Positions 52,317-61,521 of a stretch of 64,000 nucleotides of DNA are shown piece by piece; position 1 is the first letter of the stretch; each line of letters starts with the position of its first letter. This DNA is from an uncultured Devosia sp. (lineage in GTDB: Bacteria > Pseudomonadota > Alphaproteobacteria > Rhizobiales > Devosiaceae): NCBI RefSeq assembly GCF_913055165.1, contig NZ_CAJXJS010000008.1:22706-86705 (forward strand), given 5' to 3'. A program made the position numbers and the translations under genes. Under the pieces are notes generated by a model. It saw only the letters and a program-made list of their open reading frames with translations, was not told the origin of the DNA and did not search any database.

Positions 52317-52991
52317 ATGACGCAGAAGGAAGCAGCCAAGATAGACGGCCGGATCGTGCGCGGTGAGGCAACAAGGGAAAAGGTATTGGATGCGGCCGAG
52401 CGCCTGTTCGCCGATGTCGGCTTTGACGGGGTATCCATCCGTCAGATTGCCCAGGAAGCGGGTGTCACGCTCGGTATGGTGGGGTTTCACGGCGGCAGCA
52501 AGGCCGAGCTGTTCGATACCATTGTCGAGCGGCGGGTCTCCGTTCTCTCCGAAGAGCGGCGGAAGGCACTGGCACAACTGTTCGCCGCCCCACCGGACGT
52601 CCCGACCTTGCGCGATATCATGGCCTCCTACGTCCACCCCTATGTAGGCATGGCCTCAAGCGGGGACCCGCAATGGCAGGCCTATACGAGGCTGATCGCC
52701 CATCTGGTCAGCGACGAACGCTGGTACCCCCGGGTCAAGGATCACTATGATCCGGTGGCCCGTGAATATCTGGAGGCGATCGTCCGAATATACCCGGGCA
52801 TCGACCGCACGCGCCTCGCCTCGGCCTTTGTCATGGCGGTTTCGAGCATGCTCTCGATCGTGGCCTCAACCGTGCGGATTTCTTCCCTCTCCGATCAACG
52901 CGACCGCATGGCCCTGTCGGAATTGGAGAATGTCCTTATCGATTTCTGCTCCGGCGGCATTGCCTCGGCCTGTCACATCGTGCCTCAATAG
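52317..52991 (+). CDS. TetR/AcrR-family transcriptional regulator
   Basis: A 224-residue regulator. The N-terminal helix-turn-helix reads VLDAAERLFADVGFDGVS then IRQIAQEAGVTLGMVGFHGGSKAELFD (about residues 22-66). The C-terminal ligand domain is helical, with a segment similar to the CecR/DUF1956 type (YTRLIAHLVSDERWYP). It is divergent from the importer-cyclase-FAH operon with 95 bases between starts, which is the usual arrangement for local repression relieved by the substrate. Confidence 0.88.
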   Translation: MTQKEAAKIDGRIVRGEATREKVLDAAERLFADVGFDGVSIRQIAQEAGVTLGMVGFHGGSKAELFDTIVERRVSVLSEERRKALAQLFAAPPDVPTLRDIMASYVHPYVGMASSGDPQWQAYTRLIAHLVSDERWYPRVKDHYDPVAREYLEAIVRIYPGIDRTRLASAFVMAVSSMLSIVASTVRISSLSDQRDRMALSELENVLIDFCSGGIASACHIVPQ

Positions 52992-53095
52992 GCTGGAAGC
53001 ATTAAGGCGAATACTATCGTATGAGAGGCGAGGATCACCAGACGGCACCATCATCGCAGATGGGCCGAGGCCGTGGTCGGTAAGCCGAAGCTGCA

Positions 53096-53546
53096 ATGGC
53101 AAACGCTCAATCCTATAGCCAGACTGTCGGCGCTGCGACTGAATATCAGCGCGTTTTGGAAAGCATCAACGCGGCTGAAGTCGAGGCGCTGGAGCGGGCA
53201 ACCGGGCGCGGCGCGGGAAGCTCCTATCGTAAAGGCGTTCTTAGGTTTGGCCGACATAGGCGGCGAACGCCGCGCATTGTTCTATTTGACGAACCCTTCA
53301 ATGCTGATCAGTGCACCGCTTTGTGACGTGCTATGGGCGGCAAAGCTGAAGCAAGAGCGCCAGACCAGCGCCGCTGAATTGATCAAGCGGGCTGGTCCAG
53401 CGCTGGCGGAATTTGTGAGCCGGCACGGCATACTGGGCAACCTGCAGTCAGTTGGCTTCGGCCGCTGGTCACCCTGGGGCGAGTCGATGAAGGCGATCTA
53501 TGCGCTATTGCGTGAGATGGATGCCGCACAACAGGCGGCGGCCTAA
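53096..53546 (+). pseudogene. Hypothetical gene, probably frameshifted
   Basis: Two protein-like stretches in different frames seem to belong together. One starts at ATG 53096 and is helical (ATEYQRVLESINAAEVEALER). The other, ending at 53546, runs on from about 53225 (AFLGLADIGGERRALFYLTN ... SMKAIYALLREMDAAQQ). A frame change near 53220 would join them. No family is recognised. The alternative is that only the second stretch, with an upstream start at 53073, is coding. Confidence 0.35.
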
Positions 53547-53992
53547 CCCTCTCCCGTGTATGGCACGTCCTGCTCCCAATCCGACTTCTCAGCATCCGCC
53601 CCAGTCATCTGATTGAACAGCGATCCAAAGTTTGGCTCGAAGAACACCCCCGACGTGGATCGCAGATAGTCTATCAGCGCCAGCGAATGCGGCGGCGCTG
53701 ACCACTCTGGCTCCTCGCGCATATATGCCCAGTTGGCGCGTTCCGCGACCGGCGTAGCGTATTCCTCGGCCAGCTCGTCACCATCGGCGCTAATGAACAG
53801 CAAAGCCTGGCCGCTGTTTTTGTGACGAAGCTCCCACCAATCGCGCAACACCTTGTTGCGCCAGGGGTCGTACATGGGCACGAGCAACAGGCCGATGCAT
53901 TCGCGTGCCTCGGCTTCGTTAGGCCACATTCCGCGCAGGTCGGGGTGGTTGGGGTTGCGGTGCCGATAGACCCATTGCCAGGTGCTTGGCAT
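53543..53992 (-). CDS. Hypothetical protein, 149 aa
   Basis: Starts at ATG 53992 behind a strong AAAGGAGG ribosome site; the longer frame to 54046 lacks one. The protein is rich in Trp (eight or more) and acidic residues, with no signal peptide or membrane segment. I recognise no family. Phage or mobile-element cargo is possible given the gene-poor surroundings. It overlaps the end of the convergent hypothetical gene by 4 bases. Confidence 0.6.
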   Translation of the reverse strand: MPSTWQWVYRHRNPNHPDLRGMWPNEAEARECIGLLLVPMYDPWRNKVLRDWWELRHKNSGQALLFISADGDELAEEYATPVAERANWAYMREEPEWSAPPHSLALIDYLRSTSGVFFEPNFGSLFNQMTGADAEKSDWEQDVPYTGEG

Positions 53993-54101
53993 TGGCGCCT
54001 CCTTTGCTGCTCGGATTGAAGACCGAGTCCGTTCGGCGTCAAGCACTTGTTCCGCATTTGTTCACGAATTATGATTGGGCACTCAGACGATCGAGGCCAA
54101 C

Positions 54102-54644
54102 ATGACAATTGCGATAAAACTGAACACTGCGGAGCATATCCGCAGGGCGCGGGAAGCCAATCCCGACCTATCACAGGAGGAACTGGCGACGGGCCTAGGT
54201 GTCACTGTGAGCCAGGTCAAAGCAGCGTTGGCGTATCGCCGGCCGGGACAGAAGCGTGGGCGGAACCCTGTGCCGGCCACAAAACAATACCCCGACAGCC
54301 GGAGCCGTCGGGGCCTGAGGGGAGCTCAGATAGACAGAGCTCCAGCGCGACAGGCCGCTGGAGCGTACGTGCGTTCAATGGGGGACTGTCTGCACGCGCT
54401 ATCGGAACGCAAGAAGGTGGATGAGGTTCCGCAGAAGCGATGTCGAGCACGACCTTGGCCCTTAGCGGGATCTGGACCTGCCACTGCCGGTATCAGCGTC
54501 GCGCTCCGGCATGCTGTAGCAGTCGGGGCTGACAGGATGTTTGTCGGTGGGGCGATTTTTTTATCGAAGTTATCTAGCTGGACGGCTCGTGCCATCCGTC
54601 GCGGAAAAGTGTGTATGCGAACGAGGCGGTCCAACCAATCATAG
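54102..54644 (+). CDS. Small helix-turn-helix-like protein, C-terminal end doubtful
   Basis: The first 55 residues look real and helix-turn-helix-like (LSQEELATGLGVTVSQVKAAL then RRPGQKRGRNP). After about position 54285 the frame runs through three tandem hairpins and overlaps the K+ channel-like gene on the other strand, and its composition turns Arg-rich and shadow-like. A frameshift or truncation near the hairpins is likely, so the true gene may be a short regulator ending before them. It is divergent from the 149-residue hypothetical gene. Confidence 0.35.
   Translation: MTIAIKLNTAEHIRRAREANPDLSQEELATGLGVTVSQVKAALAYRRPGQKRGRNPVPATKQYPDSRSRRGLRGAQIDRAPARQAAGAYVRSMGDCLHALSERKKVDEVPQKRCRARPWPLAGSGPATAGISVALRHAVAVGADRMFVGGAIFLSKLSSWTARAIRRGKVCMRTRRSNQS
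54290..54362. repeat. Three tandem hairpins
   Basis: Three adjacent perfect 7-base stems: CCCCGAC/GTCGGGG (54290-54296 with 54307-54313), GGAGCTC/GAGCTCC (54321-54327 with 54337-54343) and TCCAGCG/CGCTGGA (54341-54347 with 54356-54362). The last two share three bases and cannot both form completely. Each unit contains GACAG in or beside its loop. They may be a structured RNA, a terminator array or a mobile-element end. Confidence 0.5.
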
Positions 54645-55026
54645 CGAAGCCGTTCAGCGCTTCGACACCCGATATAATTCGAAACCCGCCCAAGGGGTAG
54701 ATATCGCCGACCCCCAGGGTCGTGTAGCTCATCAACGAGAAATACAACGGATCGATGAACCCGCCCTCGATCTGGCCAGCCAAGCTACCTAGCCCTCCCC
54801 AGAGTCCGAGACCAAAATATGCAAGAGCGTAGATCAGAACTGCGATTAGTTGCGCCGCCACCAGGGCAAACATGCCGACCAACGCACCAGTCGGCCTGCG
54901 CAACCCGCTGCCGGAGAGACGGGAGCGGGTCCATATCATCACATTGTAGTGCAGCAACACGGACGCAGCCAAAAGGACCACGGACGCCAACAAGCTCACG
55001 CCGATGTCGAAGATAATATTCTGCAT
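54574..55026 (-). CDS. Two-helix potassium channel-like protein
   Basis: A 150-residue Ion_trans_2-type protein with an N-terminal helix, a second long hydrophobic region and a pore loop. The filter-like sequence YTTLGVGDIYP lies near residue 105 and is followed by a final membrane helix. GVGD replaces the standard GYGD, a variant found in many prokaryotic two-helix channel-like proteins of uncertain selectivity. No RCK domain is attached. The start at ATG 55026 is preferred to 55047. Confidence 0.75.
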   Translation of the reverse strand: MQNIIFDIGVSLLASVVLLAASVLLHYNVMIWTRSRLSGSGLRRPTGALVGMFALVAAQLIAVLIYALAYFGLGLWGGLGSLAGQIEGGFIDPLYFSLMSYTTLGVGDIYPLGGFRIISGVEALNGFAMIGWTASFAYTLFRDGWHEPSS

Positions 55027-55107
55027 GCGCGGAGAAGCCCCCTGCAAAGATTTCGTTCCCCAGGACGGCTAACGGGGTTGGCGTCCCCTAGCGGTGTCGG
55101 CTAGAGC

Positions 55108-55284
55108 TCAGTCGGCATTGCCGCTATCAACACAATCGGCGACTGTCCGGTGACCGCAAGCCGCCCGAGGCCATTTCCTTGAGTTCCTTTCGCTCATGCA
55201 CTTGTACATCGAGCAGGAGGCGCCCTCGAAATCACTGACCTTGATGTCGCCACGCTCGGCCGAAAGCGCCGCGCCTGCGGCCAT
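55108..55284 (-). CDS. Possible small Cys-containing protein, 58 aa
   Basis: A short minus-strand frame from ATG 55284 contains DIKVSDFEGASCSMYKCMSE and two more cysteines near the end. The frame remains open upstream for about 25 codons without another ATG. There is no strong ribosome site and no family match that I recognise. It may be a relic. Confidence 0.22.
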   Translation of the reverse strand: MAAGAALSAERGDIKVSDFEGASCSMYKCMSERNSRKWPRAACGHRTVADCVDSGNAD

Positions 55285-55541
55285 CTGTTCGGGTTCCTGT
55301 TTTAGCGGCTTTGGGGCCGCCGTCCTCTGGGGGGCGTTGTCTCGATCCCTAGTCGGTCATCAACATAACTGAAAAGTGACCGGAGCTGTTCTTACATTCA
55401 GCACATTGAGCAGCGGAGGCACGAAGATTTTCGTCAAGTGTTGCTTCCATCGCCCTTCCATCGCTGGCCGTGCATTCGATCCGTGTTGTGTTTGGAACGA
55501 CTCGCCCAAATGAAACGTGGTTATGCTCACAGTTCCGTCAC

Positions 55542-55826
55542 TTATAGGCTTGACACCCCGCGCGCATGACTCAGGTCGAGCTTCAAAGGCTCAAGCAACA
55601 GTCTGATTTCGAAGCCAGCTGCAGCAAGGGCGGCATATCCGCCATCGGGAACGGCACCCGGGTCCTCCTGATGGTCCCGCGGTGGGATCGACTGGTCGAG
55701 ATGCGCCTCAAGATCAGAAAGGGCTTCAGGTGAGGTCACGATCCGGGCAAGCAGCCATGCCAGAACCTGGCGCTGCGCAGAAAGGCGGCCTTCAAGTTCG
55801 AAATTGCTGAATTCGCCGTTAGACAT
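55542..55826 (-). CDS. Hypothetical protein, about 95 aa
   Basis: Starts at a double ATG (55829/55826) behind GGGGAGAG. The protein is helical, with LEGRLSAQRQVLAWLLARIV near the start and a second helix FEIRLLLEPL near the end, and has no membrane segment or signal. I recognise no family. It lies alone in a gene-poor stretch. Confidence 0.5.
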   Translation of the reverse strand: MSNGEFSNFELEGRLSAQRQVLAWLLARIVTSPEALSDLEAHLDQSIPPRDHQEDPGAVPDGGYAALAAAGFEIRLLLEPLKLDLSHARGVSSL

Positions 55827-56133
55827 CATCTCTCCCCGTCTGCCCAGTACGCGAGCGCCACGAATGCCGCGCAGGATTCTGAACTTGTAACGCCAGCGCT
55901 TCAAGCGCGTTGCATATCAAACGTGGTCGGTCATCCGGGGAAGCTGTTTCCGCCTGGACACGCCATAATATCAGCGACCTGGCGGAGATCACCGAGAGCC
56001 GCAGGGCGCAACAGCCTGGTGAAGCCTCGGCGCTAAGCCCTTCGGCGGACCGCGACAGATTTACGTGCGTTAGGCTTGACCGCGGAATGGAACTAACCAC
56101 TGAAGCTGCCGTTGCGGCGTTGGAGGATAATCC
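55827..56133. other. 307-bp region without a clear gene
   Basis: This gap lies between the 95-residue hypothetical gene (-) and the possible CAP-domain relic (+). Short frames exist on both strands but have neither ribosome sites nor protein-like composition. I see no repeats. Confidence 0.35.
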
Positions 56134-56397
56134 ATGACGTCAAGTTTGCGCTCAACCGCCAAGCCAGTTGATGCGCGGGCCGGATGGAGTAGTATTTCTA
56201 CAATCGCCGGGGCATGCGGCGGATGCGGTGAGCGACCGACACGTGCTGATATCGAAAGCTTTGTCAATCAATGGATTAGCCAGGCAAGCTATCGCGGAAC
56301 GTTGCTTGATCCCAGTTACACCACCGCCGGTGTCGTGCTACGGGCCGACGGCGCGGGGCGAAAGATTGCCCTGCTCGTGCTTGGGGCGATGCGATAG
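56134..56397 (+). pseudogene. Possible C-terminal relic of a CAP/SCP-domain secreted protein
   Basis: The last 50 codons read ESFVNQWISQASYRGTLL then DPSYTTAGVVL. This matches the final part of CAP-domain proteins, where W..S..HR..LL.P.YT..GV is typical. The N-terminal half of a CAP domain with its His and Glu is not visible, and the His before Arg is Tyr here. Probably a fragment. Confidence 0.3.
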
Positions 56398-56476
56398 TAT
56401 TCGCCACCCCAACACATTGGAGGCTCGGCGTGACATGCATGGGCTAGGCCACTCTCAGAGTTTGCAGCTAGTCACG

Positions 56477-57520
56477 TCAGCTCTTTTCTCCGGGTATATG
56501 GGTTTCCTCGCCCAGAGTATCCCGCAGGTACAGCTGCTTCACTAGCACCATGAGCGCTACCGTCAGCGGCACTCCGAAAACAATCCCCAAAAGACCAAAC
56601 AGAACCCCCAGCATCACGATCGCGAACAGGCCGAGCACCGGCGGCAGCTCGACGGTGTGCTGCTGTATTAGAGGAACGAGCAGGTTGTTTTCAGCCTGCT
56701 GGATCAAAAGGTAGAGCCCGGCCACCCACCAGACTGTGACTCCGCCATGTGCGACCGCGATCAAGGCTGCCGGGATAAAGCTGATAATTGGTCCTAGGAA
56801 GGGAATGAATTCAAGGATGCCGGCGACAAGGGCGAGGGCTAGCGCAGAGGGGACGCCCAGGATGCAAAGACCAATATAGGTGACGACGCCAATCACCGAC
56901 ATGGCAATGAGTTTGCCGATCAACCACAGACGCAGAGCCTGGCCGGCCTTCAGCACAGCGGTTCGTAGTGCGTCTCGCTGCGCCGGAGGAATGAGTTTGA
57001 GCGTGCCCTCACGATACATCTCCGGCTGCGCCGCCAGAAACAATCCGCCCACGACGACCACGATCAAGCTGGAGAGCACACCTGCAATGCCAGGCGCCAG
57101 GCCGAGGACGCGACCGAGCCAGTTCAGGCTTGCCTGGTCGCGCAGGCTGTCCATCACACTGATATCGAAGCGATTGCCAACCGCAGAGAGCGCATCGGGT
57201 ACTTGCTCGGCCAGGCTTGAGAACTCGGAGGCAATCTGGCTGCCGAGCAGGAACAGAAAGACACTCAGAAACGCAGCAATGAGCAGTTCTGCCAGAAGCA
57301 GGGACCACTTCGTGGGCAGATGCGTGAGGCGCTTCACGCCGTCACCGGCCGCCCTGAGAACTGTTGCCAGGACTATGGCTCCGAAGAGGAGAAGGAAGAC
57401 ATGTGCAACACTCCAAGCCATCCACACCAGCAACACGACACCAGCCGCAACGGCTGTGGCCCGTGCGATCCAGAGAGGAGAACCGATCCTATTGGAACTG
57501 CTCTTGCTGCCTGCCGGCAT
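56477..57520 (-). CDS. AI-2E family (PerM-like) transporter
   Basis: A 347-residue membrane protein with about seven helices arranged as in the PerM/UPF0118 family: two N-terminal helices, a soluble region (about residues 75-150) and a C-terminal helix block. The conserved ILEFIPFLGPIISFIPA and NNLLVPLIQ segments are present. Members export autoinducer-2 or act as sodium/proton antiporters, and most are uncharacterised. It lies at the head of a block of envelope and stress-type membrane genes. Confidence 0.88.
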   Translation of the reverse strand: MPAGSKSSSNRIGSPLWIARATAVAAGVVLLVWMAWSVAHVFLLLFGAIVLATVLRAAGDGVKRLTHLPTKWSLLLAELLIAAFLSVFLFLLGSQIASEFSSLAEQVPDALSAVGNRFDISVMDSLRDQASLNWLGRVLGLAPGIAGVLSSLIVVVVGGLFLAAQPEMYREGTLKLIPPAQRDALRTAVLKAGQALRLWLIGKLIAMSVIGVVTYIGLCILGVPSALALALVAGILEFIPFLGPIISFIPAALIAVAHGGVTVWWVAGLYLLIQQAENNLLVPLIQQHTVELPPVLGLFAIVMLGVLFGLLGIVFGVPLTVALMVLVKQLYLRDTLGEETHIPGEKS

Positions 57521-57781
57521 GTAATACTTCCTTTTATGGAGAGGTCGACACTGATAGGCGGGGGGCAGGCTCGACCCATCCGCTGCGAGGTCGCTTTAGA
57601 ACGGAAACATCAGTGCGAACGGTACCGTTCCGTCCAGCCTGCAGGACTGACTTCGGTCATTGCCCCGGGCGATAGTCTCACGTCGGAGAAGCGAGCCGGG
57701 ATATCACTGCCGCGAGGCCCGGCGATTGCTGGGCGCAATCAGTGCCGGTTCTCGCCGCTCTGAATCGGATTTATCCAGGGC

Positions 57782-59014
57782 TTATTGGTTTACGTCTACG
57801 TTCAGATTGAGAGCCGCAATGAGGCCCTCAGGATTAGTCGCCGCTGCCATCAGCACGAGGACCGAGGACGGAGTTGCCGGATTGATCGAGATCTCCAAGT
57901 TCCGGGGATCATCGAGGAAGTTGTCGATGGCAGGATCGAACAGATCGGACAAGGCGACAACGCCAACGTCTGCCAGCATGTTTGCAGCCTGCGCCTGAAG
58001 GGACTCGACAAAGGTGGCGCGGTCTACACCGGCCTTGTCGGCGTAATAGTCGAGCAGGTTCCCCACCAGCGCGGCGTCTTCGTATCGGATCGAGGCCGAA
58101 ACGATCTCAACATGCTGAAGAAGTGCCATGCCTTCCACCAACTGGGCCTGCTGCTCTTCTTCACTGAGTTCCTCAACAGCCGAATGCATCTCACCCAGGG
58201 TGTTGGCTTCCTCAAGAAGGGCGGGCGTGACACCCATGACGTCGAAGGCGAGGTCGAGTGAGCCTAGATCGGCGAAGTCGAACAGGAAATGTTCCATCTC
58301 CATATGTCCGTCTTCAAGCGACCAGGTCAGGGTCTGGGTGACATCGCCACTGACTTCACTCAGCCCGACCTGCTCCAGCATGGCGCTGGCTTCGGCATCT
58401 ACCACCTCGTTGAGGGTCGTCAGATCGGCCCAGAGGCCAGAGATCTTCATTTCGGACGAAACCATGGTGAGATCGCTGGCACCCAACTCGGGCTCGAACG
58501 TGCTGCTTGCGTCCAGCGATTCCATGGTGATCACTTCTTCGCCCTCGCGCGTGACGGCGAGCGGCCCGGTCGATATCCGCTGCAAAAGCTGCAGCCCATC
58601 CGTCACAGTTGGCTCCCCCGCTGGGATGAAGAGCCCCTCGGCACGGATATCGGCCAGGGTAATGTGGCCCGGGGGCTCGGCCTTGATGGGGGTGTCGAGA
58701 TCCGGCACTGTCACGTTATCGACCAGATAGCTGCCGTCGTCCCGCTCGGTGACCCCTGAAAAAGTAAACGTGGTTTCAGTTTGGGCGCTTTCGGAACCCT
58801 CCCCACCCACCAAATTAGCGGTCACGCCCTGCACGGTGATTGTGTTGCCCTCAAGCGTGGCTGGACCAAAATCCAGCTCATAGCCAAAATGGCGATAGAC
58901 GGCTTCGACACGATCAATAAAGGCCTGTGCTTCAAGGGCCTGGGCTGGCTGCATAACACTTGCGGTTGCGTTGGTTGCCAACAGAGTCATGCTGACGGTT
59001 CGGGTGATCTTCAT
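57782..59014 (-). CDS. Secreted acidic protein, unknown (DUF945-like layout)
   Basis: A 410-residue exported protein with an N-terminal signal (TVSMTLLATNATASVMQPAQA, cleaved after AQA, about residue 26). The mature part is strongly acidic with many Asp, Glu and Thr, rich in beta-strand patterns early and helices later. The start at ATG 59014 has CGGAG 6 bases upstream; the longer frame to 59236 is not protein-like. I cannot assign a family with confidence. It resembles periplasmic AsmA-like or DUF945-like proteins only in general layout. It is downstream of a mechanosensitive channel gene on the same strand. Confidence 0.7.
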   Translation of the reverse strand: MKITRTVSMTLLATNATASVMQPAQALEAQAFIDRVEAVYRHFGYELDFGPATLEGNTITVQGVTANLVGGEGSESAQTETTFTFSGVTERDDGSYLVDNVTVPDLDTPIKAEPPGHITLADIRAEGLFIPAGEPTVTDGLQLLQRISTGPLAVTREGEEVITMESLDASSTFEPELGASDLTMVSSEMKISGLWADLTTLNEVVDAEASAMLEQVGLSEVSGDVTQTLTWSLEDGHMEMEHFLFDFADLGSLDLAFDVMGVTPALLEEANTLGEMHSAVEELSEEEQQAQLVEGMALLQHVEIVSASIRYEDAALVGNLLDYYADKAGVDRATFVESLQAQAANMLADVGVVALSDLFDPAIDNFLDDPRNLEISINPATPSSVLVLMAAATNPEGLIAALNLNVDVNQ

Positions 59015-59232
59015 GCTCATCTCCGGAGTTCTTCGTGCGCGGCCCAAACGTGTGTCGAAATCGGGGTGAGAGATCCTCACACCCTTATTCGATGAAGTTC
59101 GGCCCACGGCAGAGCAAGAAACGAAGACGTCAATTGTTCCGAACGATGGTGTGGATGTTGTTGGGGTTAGCCTCGAAGGCGGTATGGGGACCAAGATTGT
59201 CCCTCGCTGGCGGCCGTGCATTCTGAAACTCC

Positions 59233-60633
59233 TCACCGTTTGAGGAGATTGTTTTCTGCTTCTGGTGCTGCTCCAACTGCGAGGTCGCGAACTTCGTCCG
59301 TGTCATTGAACAAGTCGCCTTCACCTTCCGTCGATTCCTGCATCTCAACGGCATCCCTCTCCCGGCGCACTTTTTCTCCGGTGGAAGTGACTTGTGTGGC
59401 AGGGTCCGGCGTTTGGACCAGCGGAACGCCCTTCGGAAATACCACTTCGCGAGCCGGATCTGGCAATTCTATACCGGCGTCCAGCAATGCATTCTTGGTC
59501 TGACGCAGTAGCGCAGAATTCGTCTTGGCCGGGGAATAGGTCCGGCTGTCGAACCAGTACTGCACCCGCAGGTTAACCGTAGCTGCGCCCAGTTCGTCCA
59601 CCAGCACTAGCGGCTCGGGACGGTTGAGGACGGCCGGATGCTGACGCAATATGCCCGAGATCAGCATCTGAGCGTGGGCCACAGACGAGTCGTAGCCAAT
59701 GCCAACCAGAAATTCGGCTCGACGTGTGGGCGTGCTTGAGTAGTTTCGTATTGTACTCTTGAAAACCGTGGCATTGGGGATTTGGACATGGTTGCCGTCC
59801 AGCGTGAGGAGAACTGTACTGCGGGTGTTGAGGTTTTCCACTACACCCGTCTCCCCGGCGACGTTGATGAGATCGCCCGTACTAAATGGGTTTCGGACAC
59901 TTAGGAGTAGGCTGGCGAGAAAGTTCTCGGCGATATCTCGAAAGGCAAACCCGACAATAATGCCAACAAGACCTGTCCCACCAAGCAGGGTGACGGCGAG
60001 GCGGGTCAGGCCAGCCACCTGCAGCACGAAGTAAATGCCCAACAACAGGACGGGAATAGAAATTACCCGGACCACAACGCCGCGAAGCAGTGGTGAAGGA
60101 ATCCTATTCCGCAAAGCGCGGCGGGCCATCCTAGCCACCAGAGCTGAAACAAACCAAGCGGCAGTCGCAATGCCTGTGGCGAGGACGACGAGAGGTAGCG
60201 CTTGTCCCACGCGCCGGTAAAGTCGCTCCCCTTCCGACGTTGCACGGTCGAAAGTCGATGCAAAGTCGACCCCAAGTTCGAGCCGGTTCACGGTGGCTAT
60301 CGTGCCTTCCAAGCTGTTGGCGAGTTCAGTAGCCCAGCTGCGATGCTCTGGACTGTCACTGATACCGTCTATGGTCACAACACCCTGACGTACGCCAACC
60401 TCTATGTCAGTGAACCAGCCTGTCGAGGCGAGGATATCCCTCAGCCGCGCCGCAATCGCCTTTTCAGGAACCTCGGTGGAAACAGGTATCTGTGCTTCTG
60501 GGACGCTCGGGGTGAATTCTCGGTTCACCGTCGTTGGAGCGTCCTGGGCAAGCAACGCGGCGCATTTGAAGGCCCATACAAGCACGACGGCGCAGAGCAG
60601 GCGGCTGACGTGGATTGGGTTCGGACAGGACAT
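59233..60633 (-). CDS. MscS-family mechanosensitive channel with N-terminal BON domain
   Basis: A 466-residue protein with a signal or first membrane helix (about residues 9-30) and a periplasmic BON domain (about 55-120, with VEVGVRQGVVTIDG-like strands). Three membrane helices and an MscS core follow. The pore-lining helix and beta domain are clear (GTGLVGIIVGFAFRDIAENF, then FSTGDLINVAGETGVVENLN and RNYSSTPTRR). Such channels release small solutes on hypo-osmotic shock; the BON domain probably contacts the membrane or peptidoglycan. The C-terminal tail is acidic and disordered. The start is ATG 60633. Confidence 0.87.
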   Translation of the reverse strand: MSCPNPIHVSRLLCAVVLVWAFKCAALLAQDAPTTVNREFTPSVPEAQIPVSTEVPEKAIAARLRDILASTGWFTDIEVGVRQGVVTIDGISDSPEHRSWATELANSLEGTIATVNRLELGVDFASTFDRATSEGERLYRRVGQALPLVVLATGIATAAWFVSALVARMARRALRNRIPSPLLRGVVVRVISIPVLLLGIYFVLQVAGLTRLAVTLLGGTGLVGIIVGFAFRDIAENFLASLLLSVRNPFSTGDLINVAGETGVVENLNTRSTVLLTLDGNHVQIPNATVFKSTIRNYSSTPTRRAEFLVGIGYDSSVAHAQMLISGILRQHPAVLNRPEPLVLVDELGAATVNLRVQYWFDSRTYSPAKTNSALLRQTKNALLDAGIELPDPAREVVFPKGVPLVQTPDPATQVTSTGEKVRRERDAVEMQESTEGEGDLFNDTDEVRDLAVGAAPEAENNLLKR

Positions 60634-60759
60634 ATTGCGGAATGCGCGACGTCCTTGCAGTGTTCCGTGCACGATAACCCAGAAATCCGGCCAGCGCCGG
60701 GCGCTGTGCTCACACGCTTGCCATCACGACAACTATGTAGTGGCTCTCTATTCGCAGGC

Positions 60760-61521
60760 TTACGGAGAGATTTGCCGCTCGCTCTCGAGTTGCTGCAGAT
60801 CAAATTGGTCAAAAAGCACGGCCTCGTTTTCCGTAAAGCCGATATCGTAGTAGCTGGTGGACGGGTCGAACGTGCCAGCCCCCTGCACAAATGGATAGGC
60901 CGTGCCTCCGGTGATCGGGGAATCTGGATCGGGAACCACGTAAACAGCGCGCAAGTTGCCAGAGCGGTCAAATAGGATGTCGCTCACATAGCCGACATAG
61001 TCATTACTTTGGAGGCGCGCGTAATCACCAATGAGCTCGGTGACCTTGAAGGCCCGGAGTACATTTACGTCTTCAGCCACTTGCGTCATGTCCGCGCCGG
61101 CCTGCCGAGCGGAAACTGCATTGTCCGCGACCAGCGGATAGGCGTCAACGGACTGGATTTCGAGCGGTATCTCAAGACCCGCGTCGGTCCATGTCACCTC
61201 TTCCCAAGGCACGTTGACGAAGGTTTCGCCGATATCCCAATTGATGTTCCACCGTCCTCCGACGCTGGCGATCACCGACAGAATTTCACCCTCGAAAGAC
61301 ATCACCAGATTGGCAACGTCGCCGATCACGTCGCCCTCAGGACCAATAACGCGCGTCGCCTCGAGAACGCGGGCCGCGCTCACCCCTTCCGCATAAAGTC
61401 GCTCATGGTTCAAACCTTTCGGTCCCTGTTGGGCCCACACTGGCCCCGCAAGGGAGGAAGAAGCGAGTATCATCGCGCCGCTCAAAATGGCAGGCATCTC
61501 ATAGGTGGTGATGATCTTCAT
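60760..61521 (-). CDS. Exported protein with two PRC-barrel domains
   Basis: A 253-residue protein with a signal peptide (ILSGAMILASSSLAGPVWAQ, cleavage near residue 31) and two PRC-barrel-type beta domains. The first is at about 50-115 (VIGPEGDVIGDVANLVMSFEG), the second at about 160-225 (VGYVSDILFDRSGNLRAVYV). Many alphaproteobacteria encode such periplasmic PRC-barrel proteins near stress genes; their function is mostly unknown. It lies upstream of the BON-MscS gene on the same strand. Confidence 0.85.
   Translation of the reverse strand: MKIITTYEMPAILSGAMILASSSLAGPVWAQQGPKGLNHERLYAEGVSAARVLEATRVIGPEGDVIGDVANLVMSFEGEILSVIASVGGRWNINWDIGETFVNVPWEEVTWTDAGLEIPLEIQSVDAYPLVADNAVSARQAGADMTQVAEDVNVLRAFKVTELIGDYARLQSNDYVGYVSDILFDRSGNLRAVYVVPDPDSPITGGTAYPFVQGAGTFDPSTSYYDIGFTENEAVLFDQFDLQQLESERQISP

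Noticed and set aside
55285..55541. Possible tRNA or small RNA in the gene-poor stretch
   Set aside because: No cloverleaf, T-loop consensus or stable hairpin with a T run was found by eye.
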